64,000 nt of DNA from Streptomyces cavernae (GCF_004023625.1 NZ_ML137708.1:95262-159261), one strand, 5' to 3'. Shown: positions 51,851 through 61,045, counted from the stretch's first letter. Program-made: numbers and translations. The notes: a model not told the origin generated them from the sequence alone.

Positions 51851-53346
51851 GTCTCGCTGTCAGCCCCGCCGATCAGGACGGTCTCTGTTTCTGGACCGCC
51901 ACCGAACTGGCCGCCGCGATCGGGCGTCGGGAGGTGTCCGCCCGGGAGGTCGTCACCGCCCATCTGGAACAGATCGAGCGGGTCAATCCGGCGGTGAACG
52001 CCATTGTCACGCTGGTCGCCGAACGGGCCCTGGAGGAGGCTGCGAAGGCGGACGAACGGCTCGCCGCCGGAGCCGAGCCGGGCCCCCTGCACGGGCTGCC
52101 CGTCGCGCACAAGGACCTGCATGACACGGCCGGCATTCGCACGACCCACGGCTCGCCCCTGTTCTCCGAACGGGTTCCCGACCGGGACCACCTGGTCGTC
52201 GAGCGCCTGAGGAGGGCGGGCGCCATCACCATCGGCAAGACCAACGTGCCGGAACTGGGCATGGGTTCGCACACCGTCAACCCGGTCTTCGGGGCCACCC
52301 GCAACCCCTACGACCTGTCCCGCAGCGCGGGCGGCAGCAGCGGCGGCGCGGGCGCGGCCCTCGCCTGCGGGATGCAGCCGATCGCCGACGGCAGCGACAC
52401 GGGGGGCTCCCTGCGCAATCCGGCCTCCTTCAACAACGTCGTGGGTCTGCGTCCCTCCCCCGGCCGGGTTCCTGCGTGGCCGGACAGGGTGCCGTGGGGG
52501 CAGCTCTCGGTCAAGGGACCCATGGCCAGGACCGTGGCGGACGTGGCCCTGACCCTGTCCGTGCTGGCCGGTCCCGATCCTCGCGACCCGCGTGCCCTGG
52601 AGACGCCAGGTTCCGCGTTCGCCGGCCAACTCGGCGTGTGGACAGGGGGGTTGCGGGTCGCCTGGTCCCCCGACCTCGGCGGGACGGTGCCCGTTGACCC
52701 GGAGATCCGGGACGTCCTCCGGCCCGCGGTCGAGGTGTTCGCCTCGCTGGGCTGTGAGGTCGAGGAGGTCTCCCCCGACCTGTCCGGCGCCGAGGAGGTG
52801 TTCCTGATCCAACGAGCCTGGCAGATGGAACTGGCCTACGGGAGCCTGCTGGAAGAGCACGCGGACCGGATGTCCCCCGACGTGGTGTGGAACATCGAGG
52901 AGGGCCGGCGGCTCACCGGCCCGGACCTCGGCCTGGCCCAGCTGGAGCAGGCCGCCGTCTTCCACCGGGTCCGGAAGTTCTTCGAGAGCTACGACCTGTT
53001 GCTGCTGCCGGTCAGTCAGGTCGCCCCGTTCGACGTCCGGCTCCCCTATCCGAAGGCCGTCGACGGCACCCCGGTCGAGACGTATCTGGACTGGATGCGT
53101 TCGGCCTATCTGATCTCCGTGACCGGATGCCCGGCGCTGTCGGTGCCGGCCGGTTTCACTCCCGGCGGCCTGCCGGTCGGACTGCAGATCGTGGGCCCGC
53201 ACCGGCAGGACTGGGCGGTTCTCCAGGCCGGTTACGCCTTCGAACGCGCGACGCGCACGGGGGAACGCCGACCGCCGGTCGCTATCGGGGACGGGCCCCG
53301 GACGGGGCGGCCCGCCGGGGCCCCGGCGGAAGGGGGCCGGCGATGA
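51847..53346 (+). CDS. Amidase-signature hydrolase
   Basis: A 499-residue amidase-signature enzyme. Lys in VAHKDLHDTAG, cis-Ser in RSAGGSSGGAGAAL and nucleophile Ser in GSDTGGSLRNPASF make the Lys-Ser-Ser triad. It would hydrolyse an amide such as an amino-acid amide, to acid plus NH3. GTG overlaps the Nramp TGA (GTGA). The C-terminal 30 residues are Pro/Arg-rich. The next gene overlaps by ATGA. A pathway from an imported amide to an oxidisable amino acid is suggested by the neighbour. Confidence 0.9.
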   Translation: MSLAVSPADQDGLCFWTATELAAAIGRREVSAREVVTAHLEQIERVNPAVNAIVTLVAERALEEAAKADERLAAGAEPGPLHGLPVAHKDLHDTAGIRTTHGSPLFSERVPDRDHLVVERLRRAGAITIGKTNVPELGMGSHTVNPVFGATRNPYDLSRSAGGSSGGAGAALACGMQPIADGSDTGGSLRNPASFNNVVGLRPSPGRVPAWPDRVPWGQLSVKGPMARTVADVALTLSVLAGPDPRDPRALETPGSAFAGQLGVWTGGLRVAWSPDLGGTVPVDPEIRDVLRPAVEVFASLGCEVEEVSPDLSGAEEVFLIQRAWQMELAYGSLLEEHADRMSPDVVWNIEEGRRLTGPDLGLAQLEQAAVFHRVRKFFESYDLLLLPVSQVAPFDVRLPYPKAVDGTPVETYLDWMRSAYLISVTGCPALSVPAGFTPGGLPVGLQIVGPHRQDWAVLQAGYAFERATRTGERRPPVAIGDGPRTGRPAGAPAEGGRR

Positions 53347-54584
53347 GTCCGCGGAGCGCCGTCGTGGTCGGCGCGGGCATGGCGGGGCTGGCCGGCGCTT
53401 GGTTCCTGCAGGAGGCCGGGGTCGAGGTGACGGTTGTGGACCGGCGGTGCGTCGCGGGCGGCGCGTCCTGGGGCAACGCCGGCTGGCTGGCACCGGCCCT
53501 CACCGTGCCGCTGCCCGAACCGGGCGCCCTGCGGCTGGGCCTGCGCACGCTGCTCTCCCCGTCGTCCCCGGTCTACATCCCGCCCCGTGCCGATCTGCGG
53601 CTGGCCCGGTTCCTGGTCTCCTTCGGCCGCAACTGCACGAGTCGGCGGTGGCGGGTCTCGATGAGTGCCCTCGCCGCGCTGAACCGCGGCTCGCTCGCGG
53701 CGTACGACGAACTCGCCGAGGGCGGTGTCGAAGAACCGGCACGGGCGGGCGAGCCGTGCCTCGTCGCGTTCACCTCACAGGCGAGTCGTGAGCCGTTCGT
53801 CGAGGAACTCGAAGCGGTGCGCGCGGCGGGTCAGCAGGTCGACTACGACCTGCTCACCGGCGCCGAGGCACGCGCGGACGAACCGGCCCTGTCGGAACGG
53901 ATCGACGCAGCGGTTCGGTTGCGCGGCCAGCGGCACCTGAACCCGGGGGCTTACGTCGGGGCGCTCGCCGACGCGGTGCGCCACCGGGGCGGAAAACTCC
54001 TCGGCGGGGTGGCGGTCAACCGCGTCCGGGACCTCGGCAGCGAGGTGGCCGTCCTCGGTGCCGAGGGGACGGAACTGCGCGCCGATGTGGCTGTCCTGGC
54101 CGCGGGCGCCTGGCTGAACCCGCTGGCGGCCCCCTTCGGCGTGCGCGTCCCGGTTCAGTCCGGCCGGGGCTACAGCTTCACCATGCCGGCGGAGGGTCTG
54201 CCCTCGCGTCCCACCTACTTCGCGGGACAGCGGGTCGTGTGCACACCGCTGGGCGACGGCGTACGGGTCGCCGGGATGATGGAGTTCACGGGGCCCGACC
54301 GGCCGGTCGACCCGCGTCGTGTCCAGGCGGTGGCCGACGCGGCTCGCCCGCTGCTGCCGGGTGCCGACTTCAGCCGACGCACCGAGGAATGGGCGGGACC
54401 GCGTCCCTGCACGGCGGACGGCCTCCCGCTCGTCGGTCCGACGCGCTCACCGCGGGTGCATGTGTGTGGCGGCCATGGGATGTGGGGGATCGCCCTGGGC
54501 CCGCTGAGCGGCAGACTCCTCGCCGAGTCGATTGTGACGGGCCGGCTCCCGGCGGAACTGGGGCCGTTGCATCCGTTGCGCTGA
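53343..54584 (+). CDS. FAD-dependent D-amino-acid dehydrogenase-like oxidoreductase (DadA/DAO family)
   Basis: A 413-residue flavoprotein. The FAD loop is VVVGAGMAGLAGAWFLQEAG; later ASWGNAGWLAP, GAYVGALADAVRHRGGKL, VLAAGAWLNPLAAPFGVRVPV (dinucleotide edge) and the C-terminal CTADGLPLVGPTRSP...HGMWGIALGPLSGRLLAESI are typical of the DAO/DadA group. It would oxidise a D-amino acid or related amine to the imino acid. ATG overlaps the amidase stop (ATGA). Last gene of the operon. Confidence 0.88.
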   Translation: MSPRSAVVVGAGMAGLAGAWFLQEAGVEVTVVDRRCVAGGASWGNAGWLAPALTVPLPEPGALRLGLRTLLSPSSPVYIPPRADLRLARFLVSFGRNCTSRRWRVSMSALAALNRGSLAAYDELAEGGVEEPARAGEPCLVAFTSQASREPFVEELEAVRAAGQQVDYDLLTGAEARADEPALSERIDAAVRLRGQRHLNPGAYVGALADAVRHRGGKLLGGVAVNRVRDLGSEVAVLGAEGTELRADVAVLAAGAWLNPLAAPFGVRVPVQSGRGYSFTMPAEGLPSRPTYFAGQRVVCTPLGDGVRVAGMMEFTGPDRPVDPRRVQAVADAARPLLPGADFSRRTEEWAGPRPCTADGLPLVGPTRSPRVHVCGGHGMWGIALGPLSGRLLAESIVTGRLPAELGPLHPLR

Positions 54585-54784
54585 GAGGGGCGCTTCCGCT
54601 CCGAGAGGGGTCATGGATCCACATGCCGACTTGGGGGTCCTTCACTATGAGCGTCCGATCAGGTCGCGTGGTCTGGCATAGTGAAAGGACCCCTTAGGGC
54701 TCGCCGATAAATAATTCGTCGGCGAGCATCGCTCCTGAGCTGCGGTGTCAAGACCTGGAGCACGCAAGTTATTTCCCGGCAAGC
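54585..54784. repeat. Inverted repeats upstream of the IS4-like fragment
   Basis: GGGGTCCTTCACTATG (54634-54649) and CATAGTGAAAGGACCCC (54677-54693) are near-perfect complements with a 27-nt loop, followed by GCTCGCCGA...TCGGCGAGC (54699-54727). Both could be terminators of the DadA-like operon, or ends of a mobile element. No gene in this stretch. Confidence 0.55.
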
Positions 54785-55280
54785 CCTTAGTGCCAATGCC
54801 GTTGTATTAGCTGGCGGGCGTCTGCTGATGTGCAGTGGTCCCGGGGGTCGTTCAGGTGTCTGCAGATGTCGGTGGGTTATCGGGGTCAGGCCTGCTGATC
54901 CGGGTGTATCCGCCGGGGTTGGTGGATCGTGTGGTGGCTGCCTGTGGCCGTGCGGAGCATCGCAGACGCCTGTTGCAGGCCCGGCTGGTGGTGTACTTCG
55001 TGCTTGCACTGGCCCTGTTCTCTCCCGCGCCGTATCTGGAGGTGATGCGGCACCTGGTCGAGGGTCTGCGAGGCCAGGGACCGCTTGGCGACTGGCACAT
55101 CCCGGCGAAGTCGTCGTTGTTTCGGGCCCGTCAGCGGCTGGGAACGGAGCCGCTGCGGGTGCGTTTGCCACGGCCGCAAAGCCGTGGCGCGTCCTCGGCA
55201 AGGTACGCACCGACCCCTCCTGGGCGACCGCCCTGGTCCGGGCCTTGCTGCTCCTCACGAACCGCGAAGTCGCCCGATGA
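54785..55280 (+). mobile_element. IS4-like transposase fragment, copy 1 (truncated and fused)
   Basis: From about 54789 (CCAATGCCGTTGTATTAGC) the DNA matches the left end of copy 2 at about 59990. In one frame it reads VYPPGLVDRVVAACGRAEHR, then RLVVYFVLALALFSPAPYLE and SSLFRARQRLGTEPLR, the N-terminal domain of IS4-family transposases. At about 55160 it shifts frame by one base and then jumps to VLGKVRTDPSWATALVRALLLL, a C-terminal piece that could come from another transposase. DDE residues are lacking, so it is dead. Confidence 0.7.
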
Positions 55281-55299
55281 CCGACGATCTTCACCAAAG

Positions 55300-55449
55300 T
55301 CACCTGCCAGCGACCAGCACGAGCATCCCGATGCCCACGCACACCAGACCCGTGACCAGAAACTTCAGCTTGCTCACCGCTCATTGTGTTGCGTCATGGG
55401 TCCAGCACCGACACTGACCGGTTGCTCCCGCAGAGGGCTATGGACCGGT
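55300..55449. other. Unassigned 150 bp between IS remnant and IclR remnant
   Basis: On the - strand a 25-residue hydrophobic frame (SKLKFLVTGLVCVGIGMLVL) starting with GTG at 55377 is visible, but it has no ribosome binding site. The rest shows no coding or repeat signal. Confidence 0.35.
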
Positions 55450-55897
55450 ACTCGCACTGTCGTGCGATGGTGAAGTCCTCGTCGCGGACCGAGAAGAAGA
55501 CGAGCGACGTCTTCTTCTTCGTCCCGAACCGGAGCGCTTCACGGCTACCACGGTCGTCGAGTTTGACGAGCTATTCCGGGAATTCGACGTTGTGCAGCGC
55601 AACCGGATCGCGTTCGACAGGGGCGAGATCCATCCCGGCCTGCGCGCTGTCGCAGCACCCATCTCCGACAGTGACGGGGTCACGATTGCAGCGGTCGGAA
55701 TGTGGACCACGGCGGCGCGCTGGGAAGGGGCCTCGGCAGAGCTGGCAAGCGCGGTCGTAGGGACGGGGCGGCGGATGGAGGCCGCCCTGCGCACCGCAGG
55801 TCGGGCTTATGAAGAGCGGACGATCAGCCGGGCGCTCGACGGCGGAGTGCCTGAAACCGGCTGGTCCGCCGCGGTGTTCCGGTTCGGCAAGGCATGA
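55450..55897 (+). pseudogene. N-terminally truncated IclR-like regulator
   Basis: The frame reads LALSCDGEVLVADREEDERRLLLR, then FDELFREFDVVQRNRIAFDRGEIHPGLRAVAAPI and a GMWTTAARWEGAS region, as in the effector-binding domain of IclR regulators (RGEIHPGLRAVAAPI is typical). The HTH and the beginning are missing, and it begins in IS debris. A short normal-looking ending (RALDGGVPETGWSAAVFRFGKA) follows. No start codon fits the missing front; decayed. Confidence 0.6.
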
Positions 55898-56014
55898 GCC
55901 GGACGTAGAGGAGTCGGCGAGGTGGCCGCTCGCGGGAGGCGCGGCCGCCGGCTTCATGTGGCGGGGATCACGTTGGGGAGAAAACCCGCGGGACGGCTCG
56001 GGCGTCTAGCGGGT

Positions 56015-56575
56015 GTGAGATCAGTCAAGGCAGCGCTGCACGAGTTGGACGAGGAGCGTCTCGTCCGGCTGGTGGCAAGAGGCGACCGTGCCGCGTTCGA
56101 GGAGTTGTACCGGCGGACGTCGCCGTGGTTGGCGGTGCGGCTGCGCCGTCGGTGTGTGGACGAGCAGATCGTCGCGGAGGTCATGCAGGAGACCTTTCTA
56201 GCGGTGTGGCGGGCGGCGGGGGCGTTCGCCGGGGCCGCGGTCGGCGGGTCGGCCACTGGTTGGCTGTGGACGATCGCGGCGCGCCGTCTGGTCGACGCGT
56301 TCCGGCGCAGGGCTCACCACGCGGAGCCGCCGCCCGCCGCCGCCATGGCCGAGGCGGCGCCCGCCGCGGAGGAGGAGGCGCTCGCGGCGAGCGTCGGCGG
56401 TGAGGTCGGGGACGCGCTGCGGTGCCTCGCGCCGGAACTGAGACAGGTACTGCAGGCCTTGGTTCTCGACGGGCTGTCCGTCCGGGAGACCGCGGTCCTG
56501 CTCGGGCTGCCCGAGGGCACGGTCAAGACCCGTGCCCGCCGGGCCCGGATCGCGATGCGGAGGGCGCTGGCGTGA
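56015..56575 (+). CDS. ECF-type RNA polymerase sigma factor
   Basis: A 186-residue sigma-70 family protein. Region 2: FEELYRRTSPWLAVRLRRRC then EVMQETFLAVWRAAG (DNA melting and -10 contact); region 4: LRQVLQALVLDGLSVRETAVLLGLPEGTVKTRARRAR. A long Ala/Pro-rich linker joins them. The GTG at 56015 is chosen because the frame beyond (about 31 codons) is low-complexity and runs into IclR debris. Its stop overlaps the anti-sigma start (GTGA), so the two are coupled. Confidence 0.9.
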   Translation: MRSVKAALHELDEERLVRLVARGDRAAFEELYRRTSPWLAVRLRRRCVDEQIVAEVMQETFLAVWRAAGAFAGAAVGGSATGWLWTIAARRLVDAFRRRAHHAEPPPAAAMAEAAPAAEEEALAASVGGEVGDALRCLAPELRQVLQALVLDGLSVRETAVLLGLPEGTVKTRARRARIAMRRALA

Positions 56576-57390
56576 GTGCGGAACATGCGTCGATGCGGAT
56601 CATCGAGGGTTACGCACGTGGCGGCACGGACCTCGCCGCCGACGAGGTGTGGGCTCTGGAGGCCCATCTGGAGGGGTGCCGGGTGTGCCGTGACCGGCTG
56701 TCCACCGCTGTCGATGCCGGGGCGCCCGCCGTGGCAGCGCTGGTCGACACCGTGTGGTCCGGCCTCGAACCCCAGTTGGCGGTCACCGCCCCGATGCCGC
56801 ACGGACGGCGCTGGTCGGCGCGGCTGTCGAGGTGGATGACGCCCACGATGGTGCCGTGGCTGGCCATGGTCGTGGGCGTGACCCTGCTGGCCCTGCTGCT
56901 CGACCTGGCCGACACCAGCTCCGGCGACGTGTCCGTGGTGCTGCTGCTGGCGCCGGTCCTGCCCGTGCTCGGTGTCGCGGCGTCGTGGTCGCGTGGCCTG
57001 GACCCGGCGTACGAACTGACGGCCTCGGTACCCCGGGCCGGGCTGTATCTGGTGCTGCGGCGCACCGCGTCCGTGCTCGGCGTGGTCGTCCCCGTGTTGC
57101 TGGTGGGCGGATGGGTGACGGGGGTGATGGTGGCTCAGTGGCTGCTGCCCTGTCTGGCCTTCACCTCGACGACCCTGGCGCTCGGCGGTGTCGTCGGGGT
57201 GACCCGCGCCGCCGTCGCGCTGGCCGCCGTGTGGGCCGCCGTGGTCGCGGCGCCCACCCTGGCCACCAGCCGTACGACCTTCGCCCTGCAGACGGTCGGT
57301 CTGCCCGTGTGGGGGCTGATCCTCGCGCTCGGCATCGGCGTCGTGATCGCCCGAAGGGGCGCCTACACCGTGCTGGGAGCCCATCGATGA
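56572..57390 (+). CDS. Zinc-finger (ZAS) anti-sigma factor with membrane domain
   Basis: A 272-residue protein. The N-terminal ZAS motif EAHLEGCRVC (HxxxCxxC) near residue 30 defines a putative anti-sigma factor. From residue 85 onward there are six or more membrane spans (MVPWLAMVVGVTLLALLLDL, VVLLLAPVLPVLGVA, LVLRRTASVLGVVVPVLLVGGW, LGGVVGVTRAAVALAAVWAAVVAA). GTG overlaps the sigma gene stop. It probably holds the sigma factor at the membrane until a signal arrives. Confidence 0.82.
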   Translation: MSAEHASMRIIEGYARGGTDLAADEVWALEAHLEGCRVCRDRLSTAVDAGAPAVAALVDTVWSGLEPQLAVTAPMPHGRRWSARLSRWMTPTMVPWLAMVVGVTLLALLLDLADTSSGDVSVVLLLAPVLPVLGVAASWSRGLDPAYELTASVPRAGLYLVLRRTASVLGVVVPVLLVGGWVTGVMVAQWLLPCLAFTSTTLALGGVVGVTRAAVALAAVWAAVVAAPTLATSRTTFALQTVGLPVWGLILALGIGVVIARRGAYTVLGAHR

Positions 57391-57410
57391 ACACAGGAAA
57401 GGAACACCAC

Positions 57411-58220
57411 ATGACGTCCGCGGTGAACGCGGCCGACATCGCACCGACGGCCTACGCCTGGGAGATCCAGGCCACCGGGCTGAAGGTCAGGGTCGGCAGG
57501 AAACGCATGGCCGTCGACGGCCTCCACCTGTCCCTGGGCACCGGCGTGCACGGACTCCTCGGCCCCAACGGGGCGGGCAAGACCACCCTCATCCGGACGC
57601 TGGCCACCGTGCTGCGCCCCACCGAGGGCGCTCTGGAACTGCTCGGCGAGTCCGTGGGCGGTACGGGCGAGCTCCGTGCGCTGCGCCGCCGGATCGGCTA
57701 TCTGCCGCAGGAGTTCGGCTACTACAGGCGCTTCACGGTGCGCGAGTTCGTGGAGTACATGGCCTGGCTGAAGGAGGTGCCCAAGGCGGAGATCCCCGCG
57801 GCGGTGCAGCGCGCCGTGGAGCGGGTCGGCCTGGCCGACCGCGCCGACGACAAGATGAAGGCGCTGTCAGGCGGCATGGTGCGCAGGGTCGGCATCGCGC
57901 AGGCCATCGTCAACGACCCGACGATCCTGCTGCTGGACGAGCCGACGGTCGGCCTGGACCCGGCACAGCGGCTGCGCTTCCGCGAGCTGCTGCAGGAACT
58001 GGGCACGGACACCTGCGTGGTCGTCTCGACCCATCTGGTGGAGGACGTCGCCGCCGCCTGCACCGACGTGGTGCTCTTCGCCGAGGGCCGGCTGGTCTTC
58101 CAGGGCCCGCCGGACGAACTGGCCTCGGCGGGCGGCCCCGAGCACGAGGGCGACAGCCCGCTGGAGCGCGGCTACTCGGCCATGCTGCGGAGCCCCCGCC
58201 AGGGAAGGGGCGCCTGGTGA
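57411..58220 (+). CDS. ABC transporter ATP-binding protein
   Basis: A 269-residue ATPase: Walker A GPNGAGKTTL, Q-loop YLPQEFGYYRRFT, signature LSGGMVRRVGIAQA, Walker B ILLLDEPTVGLDP and switch His in VVSTHLVEDV. It pairs with the next two membrane proteins as an ABC-2-like exporter. The position inside an ECF sigma/anti-sigma operon suggests efflux or export under sigma control. GGAAAGGA precedes the ATG at 57411. Confidence 0.93.
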   Translation: MTSAVNAADIAPTAYAWEIQATGLKVRVGRKRMAVDGLHLSLGTGVHGLLGPNGAGKTTLIRTLATVLRPTEGALELLGESVGGTGELRALRRRIGYLPQEFGYYRRFTVREFVEYMAWLKEVPKAEIPAAVQRAVERVGLADRADDKMKALSGGMVRRVGIAQAIVNDPTILLLDEPTVGLDPAQRLRFRELLQELGTDTCVVVSTHLVEDVAAACTDVVLFAEGRLVFQGPPDELASAGGPEHEGDSPLERGYSAMLRSPRQGRGAW

Positions 58221-59614
58221 ACGTCCGCGTCCTGCGCACCGAGCTGAAGCGCTCCGTCGCCCCGTGGGCCGGCGTCGTCGTCCTGACGTCCGCGCTGACG
58301 TTCCTGTATCTGCCCAACGCCGAGTGGTGGCAGGGCACCACGGCCTGGACGGCCCAGTGGACGTCCCTGGCCATGTGGACCCGCGGCCTGCTGTTCTATC
58401 TGTGGCCACTCGCCGTGGGACTCGGCGCCCTGCAGGGCCTGCGCGACCACCGCTCGAAATTGACCGAGCTGCTCACGACCACATCGCGTCCCGCCTGGCA
58501 CCGCGCGGCCAAGCCGGCGGGCGCGACGGCGATCACACTGGCGTCGGCCTATGCACTGCTCGTCCTCGTGGGCGGGGTTCAAGTGCTCGCCAACACCGAG
58601 TACATGCACCTCGGGTGGCTGCCGATCTCGCTGGTGGGGGCACTCTTCCTGGTCGCGGGCGCCGTGCTGGGCATGGGCGCCGGGCGGGCCCTGCCGTCCG
58701 TGCTCACCCCGCCCGCGCTGGCCATGGTCGCCTTGGTGTTCACGGCCCTCATGCACATGTCGTTGGGCCGGACCCGGACGACCACGGGGGACGGGATGAA
58801 GAGCACGGAGCCGAATCTGCTCTCCCTGCTGTCACCCGAGGTGGAAGAGGTCCGCAACGTGCTCGTCACGGTCTCCGCCTCCGTGCATGTCGGGCAGACG
58901 ATCTGGCTGCTCGGGATGGCCGCGACCGGGTTCGCGCTGCTGGTCGCCGCGACCCCACGCGCCCGGCTGGTCGCCCTGACGCCCGTCCTGGCGGGCGCCG
59001 CGCTCGCCTTGCTCGTCCTGCCCTCCGACCCGCGCCGGATGTACGTCGTCGACGAGGCCGCCGCCGAGTTGGTGTGCGACGGCCCGGTGTGCGTGACCAG
59101 TGCCCACCGCGACCGACTCGCCGACCTAGGGGGCCCCGCCAAGGAGGCGCTGCGTCTGCTGCACACCGCCCTGGGTGACCGGGCACCGGACTCGGTCCGC
59201 GAGAACACCGCCGTACTGCCGAAGGGCGCCACGCCGCAATGGTCCCGCAGGACTGTGCTCCTCGACTTCAACGACGACATCATCGCCGCCGCGAAGGGCA
59301 AGGAGCTGACCCGGGCGCTGATCGCCAAAGGCATGGTGCCGGGGTGTGATCCTGTCGGCTCGACCAGCGTGGGAGAAGACCTGTACGCGCAGACCGTCGC
59401 GGCCGCCTGGGTCCTCGGCGACCTCGAGCCACTCCCCGGCACGCTGTCGGCCGTTCTGCGCCGCGAGGTCGACGCAGAGAGCCGCTCGGTGTGGAAGGAA
59501 CTCAAGGCGCTTCCGCCGGCCGAGCAGCTCACACGGATCAATACGATGCGCACAGCCGCGCACTCCTGCAAGGGCGACGCGTTCGACGCGCTGAGCGGCG
59601 GTGCGTCCCGGTGA
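58217..59614 (+). CDS. ABC-2-like permease component
   Basis: A 465-residue membrane protein. About seven spans occupy residues 15-270 (APWAGVVVLTSALTFLYL, GLLFYLWPLAVGLGAL, ITLASAYALLVLVGGVQVL, LVALTPVLAGAALALLVLP). A C-terminal 190-residue soluble region follows (LADLGGPAKEALRLLHTAL, WKELKALPPAEQLTRINTMR). GTG overlaps the ATPase stop. It would form the exporter with the ATPase and the truncated partner that follows. Confidence 0.78.
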   Translation: MNVRVLRTELKRSVAPWAGVVVLTSALTFLYLPNAEWWQGTTAWTAQWTSLAMWTRGLLFYLWPLAVGLGALQGLRDHRSKLTELLTTTSRPAWHRAAKPAGATAITLASAYALLVLVGGVQVLANTEYMHLGWLPISLVGALFLVAGAVLGMGAGRALPSVLTPPALAMVALVFTALMHMSLGRTRTTTGDGMKSTEPNLLSLLSPEVEEVRNVLVTVSASVHVGQTIWLLGMAATGFALLVAATPRARLVALTPVLAGAALALLVLPSDPRRMYVVDEAAAELVCDGPVCVTSAHRDRLADLGGPAKEALRLLHTALGDRAPDSVRENTAVLPKGATPQWSRRTVLLDFNDDIIAAAKGKELTRALIAKGMVPGCDPVGSTSVGEDLYAQTVAAAWVLGDLEPLPGTLSAVLRREVDAESRSVWKELKALPPAEQLTRINTMRTAAHSCKGDAFDALSGGASR

Positions 59615-60012
59615 GATGGCTGACGCTGTACGCGCGCTCGCGGCAGGTGCCCGCGTCGCTCGCCGCTGTCGTGATCAGCGCGGTGGCGGTCTGGGCACTC
59701 GGCCGAGGCGGGGATGAGGGGCCCGCTGACCCGCGGCTCCCCGTGCTGGTCCTCGCTGCGGGGGCGATGGCGGCCTCGACCGGGCTCGGCGGGCAGGACC
59801 CGGCGCTGGACCGGACGGCCGCGATCCGCTGGGTGCCCCGCAGGGCAGGGCATGTGCTGCTCGCGGGCGCTGTCGTCGCCGCGGTGCTGATGGCCGTGCA
59901 GACGATGGGCGCGGACATGGCCACCACCGCGTTCGTCGTCCGGGACGCTGCGGGCCTGATGGGACTGGCCGCCCTGGGCGCGGCGCTCTTAGGGGCAATG
60001 CCGTTGTTTTAG
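59611..60012 (+). pseudogene. Second ABC membrane component, cut by an IS4-like insertion
   Basis: The frame (GTG at 59611, overlapping the previous stop) gives 133 residues: RWLTLYARSRQVPASLAAVVISAVAVWALG, then GHVLLAGAVVAAVLMAVQTMG and AAGLMGLAALGAALLGAMPLF. At about 59990 the coding sequence switches to the left end of the IS4-like element, whose bases supply the last residues and the stop. The normal C-terminal spans are missing. It may have encoded the second membrane subunit; the exporter may now be impaired. Confidence 0.72.
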
Positions 60013-60535
60013 CTTGCGGGCGTACGCTGCTGTGCAGTGGTCCCGGGGGTGGTTCGGGTGTCTGCAAGTGTCGGTGAGCTATCGGGGTTAGGGCTGCTGA
60101 CCTGGGTGTATCCGCCGGGTTTGGTGGATCGTGTGGTGGCCGCCTGTGGTCGTGTGGAGCACCGCAGACGCCTGCTGCCGGCCCGGCTGGTGGTCTACTT
60201 CGTACTCGCGCTGGCCCTGTTCTCGCCGGCGCCGTAGCTGGAGGTGATGCGGCACCTGGTCGAGGGTCTGCGAGGTGCGGGCCTGCTGGGTGAGTGGCAC
60301 GTCCCGGCGAAGTCGTCGCTGTTTCGGGCCCGCCAGCGGCTGGGAGCGGAGCCGCTGCGGGTGCTGTTTGCCACGCCCGCAAAGCCGATGGGCACCGAAG
60401 CCACCCCGGGCGCCTTCTGGCGGGGGCTGCGGCTGCTGGCGATGGACGCCACCTGCTGGGACGTGGCCGACAGCCCGGCCAACGAGGCCGCCTTCGGCCG
60501 CCCCGGCAACAGCCGCGGCCACGACAAGTCCTGCT
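59990..60535 (+). mobile_element. IS4-like transposase fragment, copy 2
   Basis: The left end (GGCAATGCCGTTGTTTTAGC) matches copy 1. The frame reads VYPPGLVDRVVAACGRVEHR, then a premature TAG at 60235-60237 after LFSPAP, then LEVMRHLVEGLRG, SSLFRARQRLG and LLAMDATCWDVADSPAN (first catalytic Asp). It stops at about 60535, joined to a reverse-oriented TPR gene fragment. No functional transposase. Confidence 0.75.
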
Positions 60536-61045
60536 TTGATGTCGCGGCCGTAGTTGCGCACGGCCCGGTCGACGAGTCGCTTCGCCCTGCGCCGGTCACT
60601 TTCGCGGTCGGGGTTCCCTCGGCCAGGTCGATCAGGTTCTCGGCGAGCATGATCTGCGCCTGGGCCTCCACCCTGGGGCGGGAGATCTTGCCCCGGACGA
60701 GTTCGGAGCCGACCTCGAGGCATTCCTCGGCGGCCTCGCGCGCCTCGTCCAGGCGCCGCAGTTCCGTCAGGACGGACGCGTGCTGGACGAGGGAACTCCA
60801 GAACAGCTCGTCGGGGGCGCCGTCGTCCGCCGCGAGGCCGCGCCGGATGGAGAGCCCGCGCCGGATCGGCTCCAGCGCCTCTTCGGGTCTGCCCATGGAG
60901 GCAACGGTCGCGCCGATGTTGTTGAGGACGACGGCCGGGCCCCTCGCAGCCATCGGGGTGGCCAGGCTCTCCGGCCGGTCGACCACGGCGAGCGCGTCGC
61001 GCAGGACGTCGAGCGCCTCGTCCAACCGGTTTAGCGCCCGCAGGT
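60536..61045 (-). pseudogene. Fragment of a TPR-repeat protein (inserted, both ends lost)
   Basis: Leftward the frame reads LNRLDEALDVLRDALAVVDRP, VLNNIGATVASMGRPEEALE, FWSSLVQHASVLTELRRLDEAREAAEECL and MLAENLIDLAEG; another frame continues with GNPDRESDRRRAKRLVDRAVRNYG. The pattern is tetratricopeptide repeats as found at the C-terminus of actinomycete NB-ARC/AfsR-like regulators. A frameshift near 60620 and abrupt joins at both ends mean it is a fragment. Confidence 0.6.

Noticed and set aside
51820..53493. 557-residue frame antisense to the amidase
   Set aside because: Shadow of the amidase gene, no domain.
55300..55377. 25-residue hydrophobic frame on the - strand
   Set aside because: No ribosome binding site, short, inside decayed DNA.
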